A DNA stretch of 64,000 bases, taken from Methylotenera sp. (GTDB taxonomy: Bacteria; Pseudomonadota; Gammaproteobacteria; Burkholderiales; Methylophilaceae). The notes under the pieces are model-generated. The model saw only the letters and a program-made list of their open reading frames with translations. It had not been told where the DNA came from and did not search any database. The stretch covers positions 1 to 64,000 of the forward strand of contig JAUXNQ010000012.1 in NCBI GenBank assembly GCA_030682715.1. Direction: 5' to 3'. Positions 17,903 to 27,366 of the stretch are shown in pieces (within the stretch, counting starts at the first letter, position 1; each line of letters begins with the position of its first letter). A program made the position numbers and the translations under genes.

Positions 17903-18265
17903 TCACGGTGAAACAGATAGCCTAGTACGTAGCCATTTTTCTAGTACAACCACAATATAGGCTTGCTCGGCCAACGTAAGCTCGCGGCCTTGCGGTATTT
18001 GGTGCCACTCCTGTAGGCAACCACGACAACAGCAAGCCGTGGCGTGTTGTGCAACAAACACAGGATGGCCGCGCATTGGTGTTTGTTTACCGTCATTACT
18101 AATGACAGCAGGCGCCAAGCGTTTGCCGATAAAGTCTTCAGCATGATCAAGCACGGTAGATAAGCCTTTCTGCTGTAGGTAGGCTAAATCTTTATCACGC
18201 AATTGAAAGCCAATTCTGAAAGTTGATTGAGCCAGTGTTGCAAATAGCTTATCTAGATCTTTCAT
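17903..18265 (-). CDS. DUF4186 family protein
   Basis: A 120-residue protein with DHAEDFIGKRLAPA, DGKQTPMRGHPVFVAQHATA and CCCRGCLQEWHQIPQGREL, a pattern I recognise as DUF4186. The cysteine cluster CCCRGC and nearby histidines suggest metal binding. The biochemical function is unknown. It starts 15 bases after the stop of the MFS gene on the same strand, so the pair probably shares a transcript. Confidence 0.8.
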   Translation of the reverse strand: MKDLDKLFATLAQSTFRIGFQLRDKDLAYLQQKGLSTVLDHAEDFIGKRLAPAVISNDGKQTPMRGHPVFVAQHATACCCRGCLQEWHQIPQGRELTLAEQAYIVVVLEKWLRTRLSVSP

Positions 18266-18280
18266 CTTTCTTTATTTAAC

Positions 18281-19510
18281 TCAGTGCAATTGGTGCAAGT
18301 GTAATGTACGAAGTTTAGGTGCAAGCTTAGCTGTAGCCCCTACAACACCTAATGTCATGAGGCCGCCAAAAATCACTGAAGGCACTAGCCCCATCAGGCG
18401 TGCAGTTACCCCTGATTCAAACGCACCTAATTCATTTGATGAGCCGATGAAAATACCATTGATGGCCGATACACGTCCGCGCATGGCGTCAGGTGTGGCA
18501 AGCTGCATAATGGTTTGTCGCGTGATGACAGACACGCCATCAAACAGGCCAGAAAGCAATAACATAACAGCAGCCATCCAAAAGCTAGTGCTTAGGCCAA
18601 AACCAATAATACAGAGTCCAAACCCAGCTACCGTACCTAATAACCATCGCCCTGTGTTGAGGTTAATGGGATGCCGAGTGAGCCACAGTCCTGTAATAAT
18701 AGCGCCTAAGGCTGGCGCGGCACGGAGAATACCCAAGCTCTCTGGGCCCATTTGATAAACGTCATGAATAAATGCGGGAAGCATGGCAACGGCACCGCCA
18801 AATAACACGGCAAACATGTCTAGCGACAACGCACCCAGTATGATTTGGTTGCTAAATACAAAACGTAAGCCTTGCGCAATGCTGGTGAAAACAGGGATGC
18901 TTTCTGCCTTCTTAGGCTCTTCTAGCTTAAGTAGTGCGATTGATATTGCAGCGCCTAAGCATAATAATGTGGCAACACCATAAGCAAGCGATTTACTGCC
19001 AAAACCTACTAACATGCCGCCAATCGCAGGGCCTAATACTAACCCGACCTGAAACGTAGAAGTGCCGATACCAGCAGCGCGTGCATATTGTTCACGCGGC
19101 AAGATGATGGCAAATAAGGTGTTATAGCTTGGGGCAATAAAAGCACGCGCTACCCCTGTAAAAGCAATGGAGCCGTAAATCCAGAAAGTGATATTTCCGT
19201 CTAGCCAACCTAACGCTACAGCAGTGAGTGTCAGTGCATTAATGGTGAGCAATCCCGCCGCTAACCCTGCAAATGCGCGCCGTGAATAATAATGATCCAC
19301 CGCATGACCTGCAAATAATACAGAGGCGAAGTAAGGAATCACTTCCGCTAGACCGATTAATCCTAAAGACAATGGGTTGTGTGTAATCTGATAAATATGC
19401 CAACCGACGACCACTGCTATTATTTGGTAAGCCAGTACGATTTGAATACGAAATGCTAGTAGTTTAGCGAATGCAAATTGATGATATTTAAATAATTCCA
19501 TAGGCAACAT
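18281..19510 (-). CDS. MFS transporter (MFS_3/EntS-like)
   Basis: A 409-residue transporter with about 12 membrane helices and internal motifs FAGHAVDHYYSRRAF (after TM2) and ATPDAMRGRVSAINGIFIG, typical of the MFS_3 branch of the major facilitator superfamily (EntS-like and drug or siderophore exporters). The substrate is not predictable. An in-frame Met four residues in (MELFKYHQF) is an alternative start. It is followed closely by the DUF4186 gene. Confidence 0.85.
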   Translation of the reverse strand: MLPMELFKYHQFAFAKLLAFRIQIVLAYQIIAVVVGWHIYQITHNPLSLGLIGLAEVIPYFASVLFAGHAVDHYYSRRAFAGLAAGLLTINALTLTAVALGWLDGNITFWIYGSIAFTGVARAFIAPSYNTLFAIILPREQYARAAGIGTSTFQVGLVLGPAIGGMLVGFGSKSLAYGVATLLCLGAAISIALLKLEEPKKAESIPVFTSIAQGLRFVFSNQIILGALSLDMFAVLFGGAVAMLPAFIHDVYQMGPESLGILRAAPALGAIITGLWLTRHPINLNTGRWLLGTVAGFGLCIIGFGLSTSFWMAAVMLLLSGLFDGVSVITRQTIMQLATPDAMRGRVSAINGIFIGSSNELGAFESGVTARLMGLVPSVIFGGLMTLGVVGATAKLAPKLRTLHLHQLH

Positions 19511-19810
19511 TATAAATGCAAACGTCCTATTGCCTTAACGCTAGTATTAGCACTTATGCATGTATAAAACCATTTAATAATGGAATGTAAACGGATAGAA
19601 TGCACGAGTTAGTGCAGTGAATAAGGTAGTAAGCAAGCTGAAGATTTATCTGAACTTGAGATTTATCTGATTTTGCCGATGAGTCATCATTGACCTAGTG
19701 TGATTCTACCGATATAGATTAGGCGCACTAACCACCCATCGAGTGCATCCATCGTGATGGTGCAATGCTATTCAACTTCGCATTTTTCAGCAAAGCGTGA
19801 TAACGATTTG

Positions 19811-20716
19811 ATGCGTTTAATGACTCATTTTTATCCTTACTTCAAACGGCTCAGCATTTGCCTAGTGGCCTCTGTATGCTTCTTCGCTAATTTAAATAGC
19901 TACGCTGAAACTGACACCAAGCCGACAATCAAAATCTTCGTTACCGTAGATTGGGAAGGATGGTCACTCGATGACGAAAATATTGAGGTGATGCAGGCTT
20001 TTCGCAAGCAATATCCACATATCCCGATGATGCAGCTATTAAACCCAGTCTATTTATTACGATCTGAAACCAATGTCATATTGGAAGCTGAGAAGATACG
20101 TTCTACTTTTTTGCCATCAGATAGCATGGGCTTGCATGTGCATGGCTGGAAATCGCTACTTGATGCGTGTGATGTGCCCTATCAACATGCACCCACATTT
20201 ACAGCACAAAATGAAGTTTGTGAGGCAGGAGATTGTGGATATGCAGTGAGTTTAGAATATGCGTATTCAGCACAGGATTTAACAAAGTTAATTGCTTGTA
20301 GCGCCAAGTTATTAGTGGCGCAGGGTTTCGCTCGTCCGCGGTATTTTCGGGCTGGCGGTTGGCAATTAGGGCCTAAATTAGCGAGTGCGCTGGAAGCGAA
20401 TCAATTTGTGGTTGATAGCTCACGTACCGATGCCAACCTGTTGACTACAAAGTGGGCAGAAAACAGTGGCTTGGTACAAATGGTGAAAGCCTTGCATCCA
20501 GGCGCTTCAGTGTTGGACGAGCCATATCAGTTAACAGCCTCTGTGATGGAGTATCCCAATAACGGAAGCTTGGCTGATTACACTGACACGCAACAATTAG
20601 TAACGATATTTAAAACACTCATTGCACATAACAAGCAGGTGTTAGTGCTGGGTTTTCACCAAGAAACGGCTTTTACTTATTTAAAGCATTTGCAAGATGC
20701 CATTCCTTGTGTTTGA
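19811..20716 (+). CDS. Exported polysaccharide deacetylase-like protein
   Basis: About 301 residues from ATG 19811; the track's ATG at 19754 adds 19 residues before a good signal peptide (FKRLSICLVASVCFFANLNSYAET). The mature protein begins with IKIFVTVDWEGWSLDD, similar to the NodB-type Asp motif region. It also has GLHVHGW (His pair) and YFRAGGWQLG (Arg motif). This fits the polysaccharide deacetylase/CE4-like fold, which acts on acetylated sugars in the periplasm. The substrate is unknown, the gene stands alone, and motif spacing is somewhat divergent. Confidence 0.7.
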   Translation: MRLMTHFYPYFKRLSICLVASVCFFANLNSYAETDTKPTIKIFVTVDWEGWSLDDENIEVMQAFRKQYPHIPMMQLLNPVYLLRSETNVILEAEKIRSTFLPSDSMGLHVHGWKSLLDACDVPYQHAPTFTAQNEVCEAGDCGYAVSLEYAYSAQDLTKLIACSAKLLVAQGFARPRYFRAGGWQLGPKLASALEANQFVVDSSRTDANLLTTKWAENSGLVQMVKALHPGASVLDEPYQLTASVMEYPNNGSLADYTDTQQLVTIFKTLIAHNKQVLVLGFHQETAFTYLKHLQDAIPCV

Positions 20717-20771
20717 AGAAATCGCAAGGGAGCAGGGCATCACCATTGTATGGGTAAGCCATTAGCACCGC

Positions 20772-21380
20772 TTATTTCGGTACACGCCATAAATACCAGC
20801 TGGCGACTGTTCGGTAAGGGCTCCACGCTAGGCCAATTTCTGCCATTTGTTTGCGTTTAGGCGCAGTCTCAAGCTTTTTCAGCCTTTTGTAGCCCTCTAC
20901 AATGCCAAAATCATCAGCGGGTAGAATATCCATGCGCGCCAACGTAAACATCAGCATCATTTCTACCGTCCATTGACCAATGCCTTTAATGGTTGTAATT
21001 TGCTGAATCAACACTTCATTGCTCATAGTGTCAGCAATTTCTTGAGACGGTACTAACCCAGTTACTGCGGCATTTGCAATGCCTTGGATGGTCTCTATCT
21101 TTCTGCCAGAAAAGCCCACCGCACGTAGTTCGTCAAAGGTTGTGGATATCAAATGTTGAGGTGTAGGAAACTGCCCATAACGATTAATCAGCTTTTTTAG
21201 AATAGCGTCACCAACCTTAGTGCTGAGCTGTTGATACGCCACTGCGCGGACTAAGGCCTCGTAAGGGTCACGTTCACTTTTTGTTATAAACTTGCAGGCA
21301 CCAACATGGTCAATCAATTGTGACCAGTCATTGTCTATCGCGCGTAAAAAATCTTCAGCCTGTTGGTAAGGGGAATTCAT
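20772..21380 (-). CDS. alkA: DNA-3-methyladenine glycosylase II (HhH-GPD)
   Basis: A 202-residue base-excision glycosylase of the HhH-GPD superfamily. The hairpin-helix-hairpin is seen in IKGIGQWTVEMMLMF and the catalytic Asp in LPADDFG. It removes alkylated bases from DNA. The track's TTG start at 21407 is unlikely because a good promoter (TTGAAC-N16-TATAAT) lies inside that extension. ATG 21380 falls at the predicted transcription start, so the message may be leaderless. The gene is divergent from alkB, forming a two-gene alkylation-repair locus. It is the short form without the E. coli AlkA N-terminal domain. Confidence 0.85.
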   Translation of the reverse strand: MNSPYQQAEDFLRAIDNDWSQLIDHVGACKFITKSERDPYEALVRAVAYQQLSTKVGDAILKKLINRYGQFPTPQHLISTTFDELRAVGFSGRKIETIQGIANAAVTGLVPSQEIADTMSNEVLIQQITTIKGIGQWTVEMMLMFTLARMDILPADDFGIVEGYKRLKKLETAPKRKQMAEIGLAWSPYRTVASWYLWRVPK

Positions 21381-21386
21381 GCTGTG

Positions 21387-21414
21387 ATTATAAGCATCTG
21401 TATTCAATGTTCAA
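21387..21414 (-). promoter_or_regulatory. Sigma70 promoter of the alkA-type gene
   Basis: On the minus strand TTGAAC (21409-21414) and a perfect TATAAT (21387-21392) are spaced by 16 bases. The expected start is about 21380, which is the A of the likely start ATG. Confidence 0.6.
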
Positions 21415-21468
21415 TATGGATTGATATTCTGATTAAACAAACCAGTCGTATATATGGAGTGATTTAGC

Positions 21469-22107
21469 TTGGATTTATTTAGCAACATAACACCTATCGA
21501 AACACCATTTGGTGGTGTGAGCTTGCTCAGGGGATTTGCGCTTAAAGATGAAGCGACTTTGCTCGCAGATTTGGAAAGCATCATCACACAGGCACCGTTT
21601 CGTCATATGGTCACCCCTAGTGGCTTTGCGATGTCGGTCGCCATGAGTAATTGTGGTGAATTAGGATGGGTGACTGATCGCCAAGACTACCGCTATAGTA
21701 ACTTAGACCCACTTACACAAAAGCCGTGGCCGCCGATGCCAGATAGTTTTTTAGCATTGTCACGAGCGGCCGCTTTAGCGGCGGGGTACGCTGACTTTAC
21801 CCCAGATGCTTGTTTGGTTAATCGTTACCAAACGGGGGCGCGTATGGGTTTGCATCAAGATAAAAACGAACGTGATTTCACGCAACCCATCGTTTCGGTT
21901 TCTTTAGGTGTGCCTGCAACGTTTCAGTTTGGTGGTTTAAAGCGTACTGATAAAGCCTTGAATGTTCCACTTTATCATGGAGATGTGGTGGTGTGGGGTG
22001 GGGAAGCGCGTCTACGCTATCACGGCATATTGCTACTTAAGGCAAATATGCACCCAGCTTTAGGAGGCGTTCGAATTAATCTTACTTTTCGTAAAGCTGG
22101 GCAATGA
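21469..22107 (+). CDS. alkB: AlkB-type alpha-ketoglutarate-dependent DNA dioxygenase
   Basis: A 212-residue Fe(II)/2-oxoglutarate dioxygenase that directly reverses N-alkyl lesions in DNA or RNA. The iron site HxD is in GLHQDKNERD, the second His in RLRYHGILLL, and the 2-oxoglutarate-binding Arg in GGVRINLTFRK. The start is TTG, with GGAG nine bases upstream. It is divergent from the alkA-type gene, and the two share a short control region of about 90 bases. No Ada box gene is seen nearby. Confidence 0.93.
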   Translation: MDLFSNITPIETPFGGVSLLRGFALKDEATLLADLESIITQAPFRHMVTPSGFAMSVAMSNCGELGWVTDRQDYRYSNLDPLTQKPWPPMPDSFLALSRAAALAAGYADFTPDACLVNRYQTGARMGLHQDKNERDFTQPIVSVSLGVPATFQFGGLKRTDKALNVPLYHGDVVVWGGEARLRYHGILLLKANMHPALGGVRINLTFRKAGQ

Positions 22108-22114
22108 AAAAATC

Positions 22115-22441
22115 TTACAGTTTTAACGCAAGCTTAATGCGGCGGAATATCTGGCAAAGCTTAGAGCCATCTAATTGATAGTGTTTATGTAATGGTTTTT
22201 TTACTTCCCAACTTGCTGTCATGCCTGCTGGAAAAGTCACTAAATCACCTTTGCCAAAAGTCACTGGTGTGCCGCCAGTTGGCGTAATCACACATTCACC
22301 CTCTAAAATGTATGCAATTTCTTGCTCAGGAAATGTCCATGGAAAAACAGAAACTTCTTTCTCCCATGTCGGCCATTTGCTTACATTTAACGCTTCTAAA
22401 CGTTGCTGACTTGGGTTTTTTTCAACAGTGATTTGAGTCAT
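22115..22441 (-). CDS. Cupin_3 domain protein
   Basis: A 108-residue single cupin. The motifs FPEQEIAYILEGECVITPTGG and FGKGDLVTFPAGMTASWEV fit the cupin_3 (DUF861/EutQ-like) family, in which Glu often replaces the metal-binding His residues. The function is unknown. It converges on alkB with only seven bases between stops. Confidence 0.8.
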   Translation of the reverse strand: MTQITVEKNPSQQRLEALNVSKWPTWEKEVSVFPWTFPEQEIAYILEGECVITPTGGTPVTFGKGDLVTFPAGMTASWEVKKPLHKHYQLDGSKLCQIFRRIKLALKL

Positions 22442-22570
22442 GTGTATTCCTTTTAAAAAATGTATTTTATCCCATGAAGCAATAAAGCTGAAATGTTCTA
22501 ATTTGAGTGTTGATGTGCGTAAAGTAGTAAAATGTTGCTTTTAGTCATTGTTTAGTCATCGTTGAATATT

Positions 22571-23542
22571 ATGCGTGTTAGTTTAGAACAAGCCATTGCC
22601 GAGCTCAAAAACGGAGGTGTCGTAGCGATTCCTACCGAAACAGTCTATGGTCTAGCCGCAGATGCGACCAATGATAACGCGCTTAAAAAAATATTCGCGA
22701 TTAAACAACGTCCAGCAGACCACCCTTTGATTGTGCATATCGGTGATATGAATCAGGTGAGTGACTGGGCAACGACTTTTCCTGAAGTTGCAATCAAGCT
22801 GGCAGAGGCTTTTTGGCCTGGCCCCTTAACGTTGGTGTTACCTGCGCAGCCTCATGTATCGCGTGTCGTGCGTGGGGATGAACCCACTGTCGCGCTGCGA
22901 GTGCCTAATCATCCTGTTGCCTTGGCATTGCTTAAGCAAGGTAATTTAAGCGTTGCTGCACCTTCTGCTAATTTATTCACTCAGCTCAGCCCTACAACCG
23001 CAGCACATGTTGAAGCAGGTTTGGGTGAGTCAATATCCGTGTTGGATGGTGGCGCTTGTCATGTGGGTATAGAGTCAACGATCGTCAGCGTATCTAGCAA
23101 TGGACAATGGCAATTGCTGCGCCCAGGTATGATTAGTGAAGAGGATATTGCTAAAGTAGCGGCTATTACTAATCAAGCACCATCTACAGTTGGTGCAGAT
23201 GCAAAGCAGGCGCTACCTAAAGTGCCTGGTCAACATGCTTTGCATTACTCCCCTCGCACGCCATTACTATTGTTTAAAGACAGGCAGTCATTGATTGAAG
23301 AAAGCGAAGCATTGCAAGCCGCAGGCTGGTCTTGTGCTGCGCTGTTAATTGGTGATGGCGATGAGGTAAATTTCCAATCGATAAGCCTGCCTAACGCGCC
23401 AGAAAAGGTTGCAGAGTTGCTATATAGCAGTTTACATTGCTTAGATGCGATGAAAGTTGACCGTTTATTGGTAGAGCTACCACCTGCATTACCTTCTTGG
23501 TTGGCAGTGTTGGATAGATTAAGTCGCGCGGGATATCGATAA
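22571..23542 (+). CDS. sua5: L-threonylcarbamoyladenylate synthase, Sua5 type
   Basis: About 323 residues with the YrdC-like catalytic domain at the N terminus (VVAIPTETVYGLAADA, FAIKQRPADHPLIVHI, SVAAPSANLF) and a C-terminal Sua5 domain beginning near residue 215 (GQHALHYSPRTPL). It makes threonylcarbamoyl-AMP from threonine, bicarbonate and ATP for the t6A modification of ANN-decoding tRNAs. The track start is TTG 22562, and ATG 22571 is more likely. The length fits Sua5 rather than the short TsaC. Confidence 0.9.
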   Translation: MRVSLEQAIAELKNGGVVAIPTETVYGLAADATNDNALKKIFAIKQRPADHPLIVHIGDMNQVSDWATTFPEVAIKLAEAFWPGPLTLVLPAQPHVSRVVRGDEPTVALRVPNHPVALALLKQGNLSVAAPSANLFTQLSPTTAAHVEAGLGESISVLDGGACHVGIESTIVSVSSNGQWQLLRPGMISEEDIAKVAAITNQAPSTVGADAKQALPKVPGQHALHYSPRTPLLLFKDRQSLIEESEALQAAGWSCAALLIGDGDEVNFQSISLPNAPEKVAELLYSSLHCLDAMKVDRLLVELPPALPSWLAVLDRLSRAGYR

Positions 23543-23632
23543 TTTGTTGTATATTACGTATTGCTTAACATTAAGCATGCTTCTAATGGTCATCCATTTA
23601 AGTGATTTGTCCGCATAATTTAGGTTTGAAAA

Positions 23633-23995
23633 ATGATTATTAACTTACAAAAGTTTGTTTTAGCACTCTTACTAGTAGCAGCAATCCCAGCTTGTAGCAC
23701 TATTGGGTTGTCCAACCCTTTCCGGGGCGATAGCAGTGAGATGTCTCAGTATCCTAAAGATGCGACAGAGTACGTCTGTGAAGGCAATAAGCGCTTTCAT
23801 GTGCGTATGTTGAATAATGGTAACGATGCTTGGTTAATTTATCCTGACCATGAGGTAAATTTACCAAAATCAAGCGATGATAATCGCCGTTATGCAAGTG
23901 GCGTGATAGCGCTGGTAATTAATGGGGATGCTACAACACTGAATGACGGTGAAAAAATAGCTTACCTTAACTGCAAGCCACAGATGAAGAAATAG
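23633..23995 (+). CDS. MliC-like lipoprotein
   Basis: A 120-residue lipoprotein with a signal peptide ending in the lipobox AAIPAC (Cys about 21). The mature part has YVCEGNKRFHVRML, DDNRRYASG and a final YLNC. The two cysteines and the Y-ASG segment resemble MliC/PliC inhibitors of C-type lysozyme, but the similarity is read by eye and the inhibitor role is an inference. It is monocistronic, with a strong terminator directly after the stop. Confidence 0.65.
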   Translation: MIINLQKFVLALLLVAAIPACSTIGLSNPFRGDSSEMSQYPKDATEYVCEGNKRFHVRMLNNGNDAWLIYPDHEVNLPKSSDDNRRYASGVIALVINGDATTLNDGEKIAYLNCKPQMKK

Positions 23996-24003
23996 ACTGT
24001 TTC

Positions 24004-24039
24004 AAAAATGCATCATCACGATAGTGATGATGCATTTTT
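24004..24039. terminator. Strong bidirectional intrinsic terminator
   Basis: AAAAATGCATCATCAC-gata-GTGATGATGCATTTTT is a perfect 16-bp stem with a T-run, starting nine bases after the lipoprotein stop. Confidence 0.9.
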
Positions 24040-24152
24040 GATACTTTAACTAGTAATGCTAATTGTAATTTGTTGTTAATTCAGCTTGTTCTTGGGCTGA
24101 ATCCTTATTAAATTGTGATAGGATAATTTCACTCTAGCCTTATTGTTTCCTT

Positions 24153-26957
24153 ATGCAAAAAAAGATTTCCACAATTTGGCGTTTCCTCTTGCCCGTGCTG
24201 GTTCTGCTGGCCGTTGCACCTTTTGTCCTCACAGGGCAGCAAGCTTCGCAGCAGTTGGATAATATTCATGCGGGTGCAACCGAACAGGTGCAAACCTTGG
24301 TTCGGCTGTTGGGGGTTACAGAAGAGTTGGTTAGTGAACAGGCCAACTCTGCCATGCGCTTACTAAAACAGCGCAGTCATGAATTAGGTAAGGTACAGAT
24401 TGATGGCTTAATTCAGCTTGGCGCAATAGCGATACCTAACCTTAAAATGGGTGAAACAGAGGTTACTGGTCATTTCGCCTTGGTAGACGGTGTGAGTAAT
24501 TTATTTGGTGGCACAGCCACCATGTTTGTAAGGTCCAATGATAGTTTTGTTCGTATTGCTACTAATGTTAAGCAAGACGATGGAACTCGTGCTGTGGGAA
24601 CGGTGCTCAATCCTAAAGGTAAGGTGATTCAAGCCTTACTTGCTGGTAAAGAATACCATGGCGTAGTGGATATCCTTGGTCAGCCCTATATTACGAGATA
24701 TGACCCAGTGTTCGATAAAAATGGACAGGTCATTGGTGCTTACTATATTGGTTATAAAGTAGATATTAAGATACTGCGCGACACAGTAGAAAATATGCGT
24801 CAGCTTACCACTGGGTTTGCGGTGGTTCTGGATGAAACAGACAATATTCGCTTTCTTTCATCGCATGTAAAAGATGATAAAGCTTCGAAGTTGCTAGAGA
24901 GTAGGCCAGACAACTGGGAGTTCGTGACTGAAAGCGTGCCTAAATGGGGCTTTAAAGTGATTGTCGCCTACCCCATCAGCGAAGCGAGAGCCGTTAGCTT
25001 GGCTAATGCTTGGTTTGTTGTGTTTGCAGGCATATTGCTTGGTACACTGCTGATTGTCATTATTTTGTGGCAATTAAGACGTTTGATTCTGAACCCGATA
25101 GGGGGCGATCCAGCATTAGCGATTGATGTGGTAAAGCGAATTGCAGCTGGCGATTTAGCACAAGACGGTCTTGATGCGAAGCCTGATACCCTGATGGCGA
25201 GTGTGTTAGAAATGCGTCAGAAGTTACGCGAGTCCATTGATACTTTGCAGCAAAACTCAGAGCGCATGCGCTTATCTGCCAGTGTATTCGATCATGCACA
25301 TGATGGTATTTTTATTACTGATGCTCATGCAAATATCGTAGAAGTAAATTATGCGTTTACCCAAATTACTGGATATTCAAGAGAAGACGCAATAGGCTGC
25401 TTGCCTCAGGCATTAGGCTTTGTTACTTACGATGATAGCCTACTTGATCTGCTATGGTTGCAGGCGGAAAGTAACAGTGAGTGGCGTGGCGAGACTTGGA
25501 ATCGCCGAATGGACGGTGATGTTTATGCTGCATGGCTTGATATATTCTGTGTCCGAGACGAAGCTAACCAGATTAAAAACTTTGTTGGATTGTTCTCTGA
25601 TATCACCCAAGCTAAAGAGCAGCAACAAAATCTAGAGCGCATGGCCTATCATGACCCGCTAACACAACTCCCCAATCGTGCGCTACTATCCGATCGTTTG
25701 CAGCAAGCGCTAGCGAGGGCAGAACGTTCAGGTGAGTTATTAGCAGTTTGCTGTCTGGATCTTGATGGATTTAAACCTGTGAATGATTCCTTGGGGCATG
25801 AGGCTGGGGATTACCTGCTAGTGCAATTGGCGGTTCGTATGAGTGCTTGCTTGCGCGATAGTGATACGGTTGCGCGATTGGGTGGGGATGAGTTTGCGGT
25901 ACTTTTGTGTGGATTGCAAAACATCGATGAGTGTACGCAGACGCTAGAGCGTTTACTGAGCGTGATTAAAACGCCTTATACCATTGGCGACAAATCAGTG
26001 GCGGTGTCTTCTAGCATTGGCTATACAATTTTCCCTGACGATGGCTGTGAACCAGACACCCTGCTAAGACATGCAGATCACGCAATGTATCAGGCGAAGC
26101 TTAACGGCGGAAGCCGCGTGCAACAATTCGACTCGCATCATGATCGTCAGTTTAGAGGTTTGCGCCAAGACCGAGAGCGCGTTGAGGCTGCATTACCGAA
26201 TGACGAATTCCGTTTATATTACCAACCTAAAGTAGATTTGCGCCAAGGCAAGGTTGTGGGTATGGAGGCCTTGATACGGTGGGAGCATCCTGAATTAGGC
26301 CTGCGCTCACCAGCTACTTTCTTGCCTATCATAGAAGATACTGATTTTTCTATTCCATTGGGTGAGTGGGTCATCAGTGAAGCCTTGGGTCAAATCAGGA
26401 TTTGGCAAACGGCTGGACTAGATTTTCAGGTCAGTGTGAATATAGCAGCAAAACATATTGTGCAATCTAACTTTACAGAGCGATTAATGCTATTGTTAGC
26501 TGAATTTCCTGAGGTAGAGCCGCGCAAAATAGAGCTTGAAATTACAGAAACCGCTGCAATTGAAGATGTTTCGGGCGTTGCTAATACCATTAATAGCTGT
26601 AAGCAGTTGGGGGTGAGTTTTGCACTTGATGATTTTGGTGTGGGCTACTCATCCTTGACCTATTTACGCCGCTTGCCAGTAGAGACCATTAAAATTGACC
26701 AGTCATTCGTGCGTGACATGCTACAAGACGTTGATGATTTGGCTGTGGTTGCTGGTGTCATCAGCTTAAGTAGAGACTTTAAGCGTAAGGTTGTGGCAGA
26801 AGGCGTTGAGACCTCGGAGCAAGGTGTTTGGTTGTTACGGATGGGATGTTCTGTTGTTCAAGGTTATGGTATCGCGCGCCCAATGCACGCTGATGTTGTG
26901 CTAAATTGGGTGGAGGCTTACCAGCAAGATCCTAGCTGGACTCAGGGCCTTGTTTAA
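24153..26957 (+). CDS. Cache-HAMP-PAS-GGDEF-EAL membrane c-di-GMP enzyme
   Basis: A 934-residue membrane sensor: TM1 (about 10-28), a periplasmic Cache-type domain (about 40-270; GQPYITRYDPVFDKNGQVIG), TM2 (about 285-305), a HAMP-like linker, PAS (about 375-495), GGDEF (about 500-660) and EAL (about 670-920). The cyclase motif ARLGGDEF, inhibitory RDSD, EALIRW, ITET, LDDFGVG, KIDQSF and AEGVET are all present. It likely senses a small extracellular ligand. The gene is monocistronic. A short hairpin (ATTCAGC/GCTGAAT, 24079-24102) lies in its upstream region. Confidence 0.92.
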   Translation: MQKKISTIWRFLLPVLVLLAVAPFVLTGQQASQQLDNIHAGATEQVQTLVRLLGVTEELVSEQANSAMRLLKQRSHELGKVQIDGLIQLGAIAIPNLKMGETEVTGHFALVDGVSNLFGGTATMFVRSNDSFVRIATNVKQDDGTRAVGTVLNPKGKVIQALLAGKEYHGVVDILGQPYITRYDPVFDKNGQVIGAYYIGYKVDIKILRDTVENMRQLTTGFAVVLDETDNIRFLSSHVKDDKASKLLESRPDNWEFVTESVPKWGFKVIVAYPISEARAVSLANAWFVVFAGILLGTLLIVIILWQLRRLILNPIGGDPALAIDVVKRIAAGDLAQDGLDAKPDTLMASVLEMRQKLRESIDTLQQNSERMRLSASVFDHAHDGIFITDAHANIVEVNYAFTQITGYSREDAIGCLPQALGFVTYDDSLLDLLWLQAESNSEWRGETWNRRMDGDVYAAWLDIFCVRDEANQIKNFVGLFSDITQAKEQQQNLERMAYHDPLTQLPNRALLSDRLQQALARAERSGELLAVCCLDLDGFKPVNDSLGHEAGDYLLVQLAVRMSACLRDSDTVARLGGDEFAVLLCGLQNIDECTQTLERLLSVIKTPYTIGDKSVAVSSSIGYTIFPDDGCEPDTLLRHADHAMYQAKLNGGSRVQQFDSHHDRQFRGLRQDRERVEAALPNDEFRLYYQPKVDLRQGKVVGMEALIRWEHPELGLRSPATFLPIIEDTDFSIPLGEWVISEALGQIRIWQTAGLDFQVSVNIAAKHIVQSNFTERLMLLLAEFPEVEPRKIELEITETAAIEDVSGVANTINSCKQLGVSFALDDFGVGYSSLTYLRRLPVETIKIDQSFVRDMLQDVDDLAVVAGVISLSRDFKRKVVAEGVETSEQGVWLLRMGCSVVQGYGIARPMHADVVLNWVEAYQQDPSWTQGLV

Positions 26958-27147
26958 TAAGGGTTGGTGTAAATTTAGTCTAATTGAAGTGGCTTAATGT
27001 TCGCTCCAATTCAATTTGAGCAAATTAATACTTAATCATTCTCATTTATTAAATGCTTGCCGATTTTATAAAAAAGGCGTAACTTAATTATTCCAAGTTC
27101 TGAAATCTGTTTGAGAAATCCAGTTCAGAAGTAACGCGGAGTTAGTC

Positions 27148-27366
27148 ATGGATAATAAATACGGATTAGGTAGCAATAAGGTTGCGACAGAACACCATCG
27201 TCAGCATCACAAACTCACTGACGAAGATATTCCGCATTGTAGAGTCTGTCAAAGCGTGCATCTGGTGTTAAGTCCAACCATGCATGATCATTGCTGTGCT
27301 GATTGCGGTACATGGCAAAATGACGTGCCAGCAGGTTATTCAACAGGTAGAAGTAGCGACTACTAG
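27148..27366 (+). CDS. Small zinc-ribbon-like hypothetical protein
   Basis: A 72-residue protein with two CxxC-type knuckles, HCRVCQ and CCADCGTW, about 20 residues apart, which suggests a bound zinc. The N terminus is rich in His and charged residues. GGAG lies seven bases before the ATG, so it is probably expressed. I do not recognise a named family. It stands alone between the Cache-GGDEF-EAL gene and gnd. Confidence 0.65.
   Translation: MDNKYGLGSNKVATEHHRQHHKLTDEDIPHCRVCQSVHLVLSPTMHDHCCADCGTWQNDVPAGYSTGRSSDY

Noticed and set aside
18357-18755. 132-residue plus-strand ORF opposite the MFS gene
   Set aside because: The MFS reading frame has clear motifs and helices; this frame is a low-complexity shadow.
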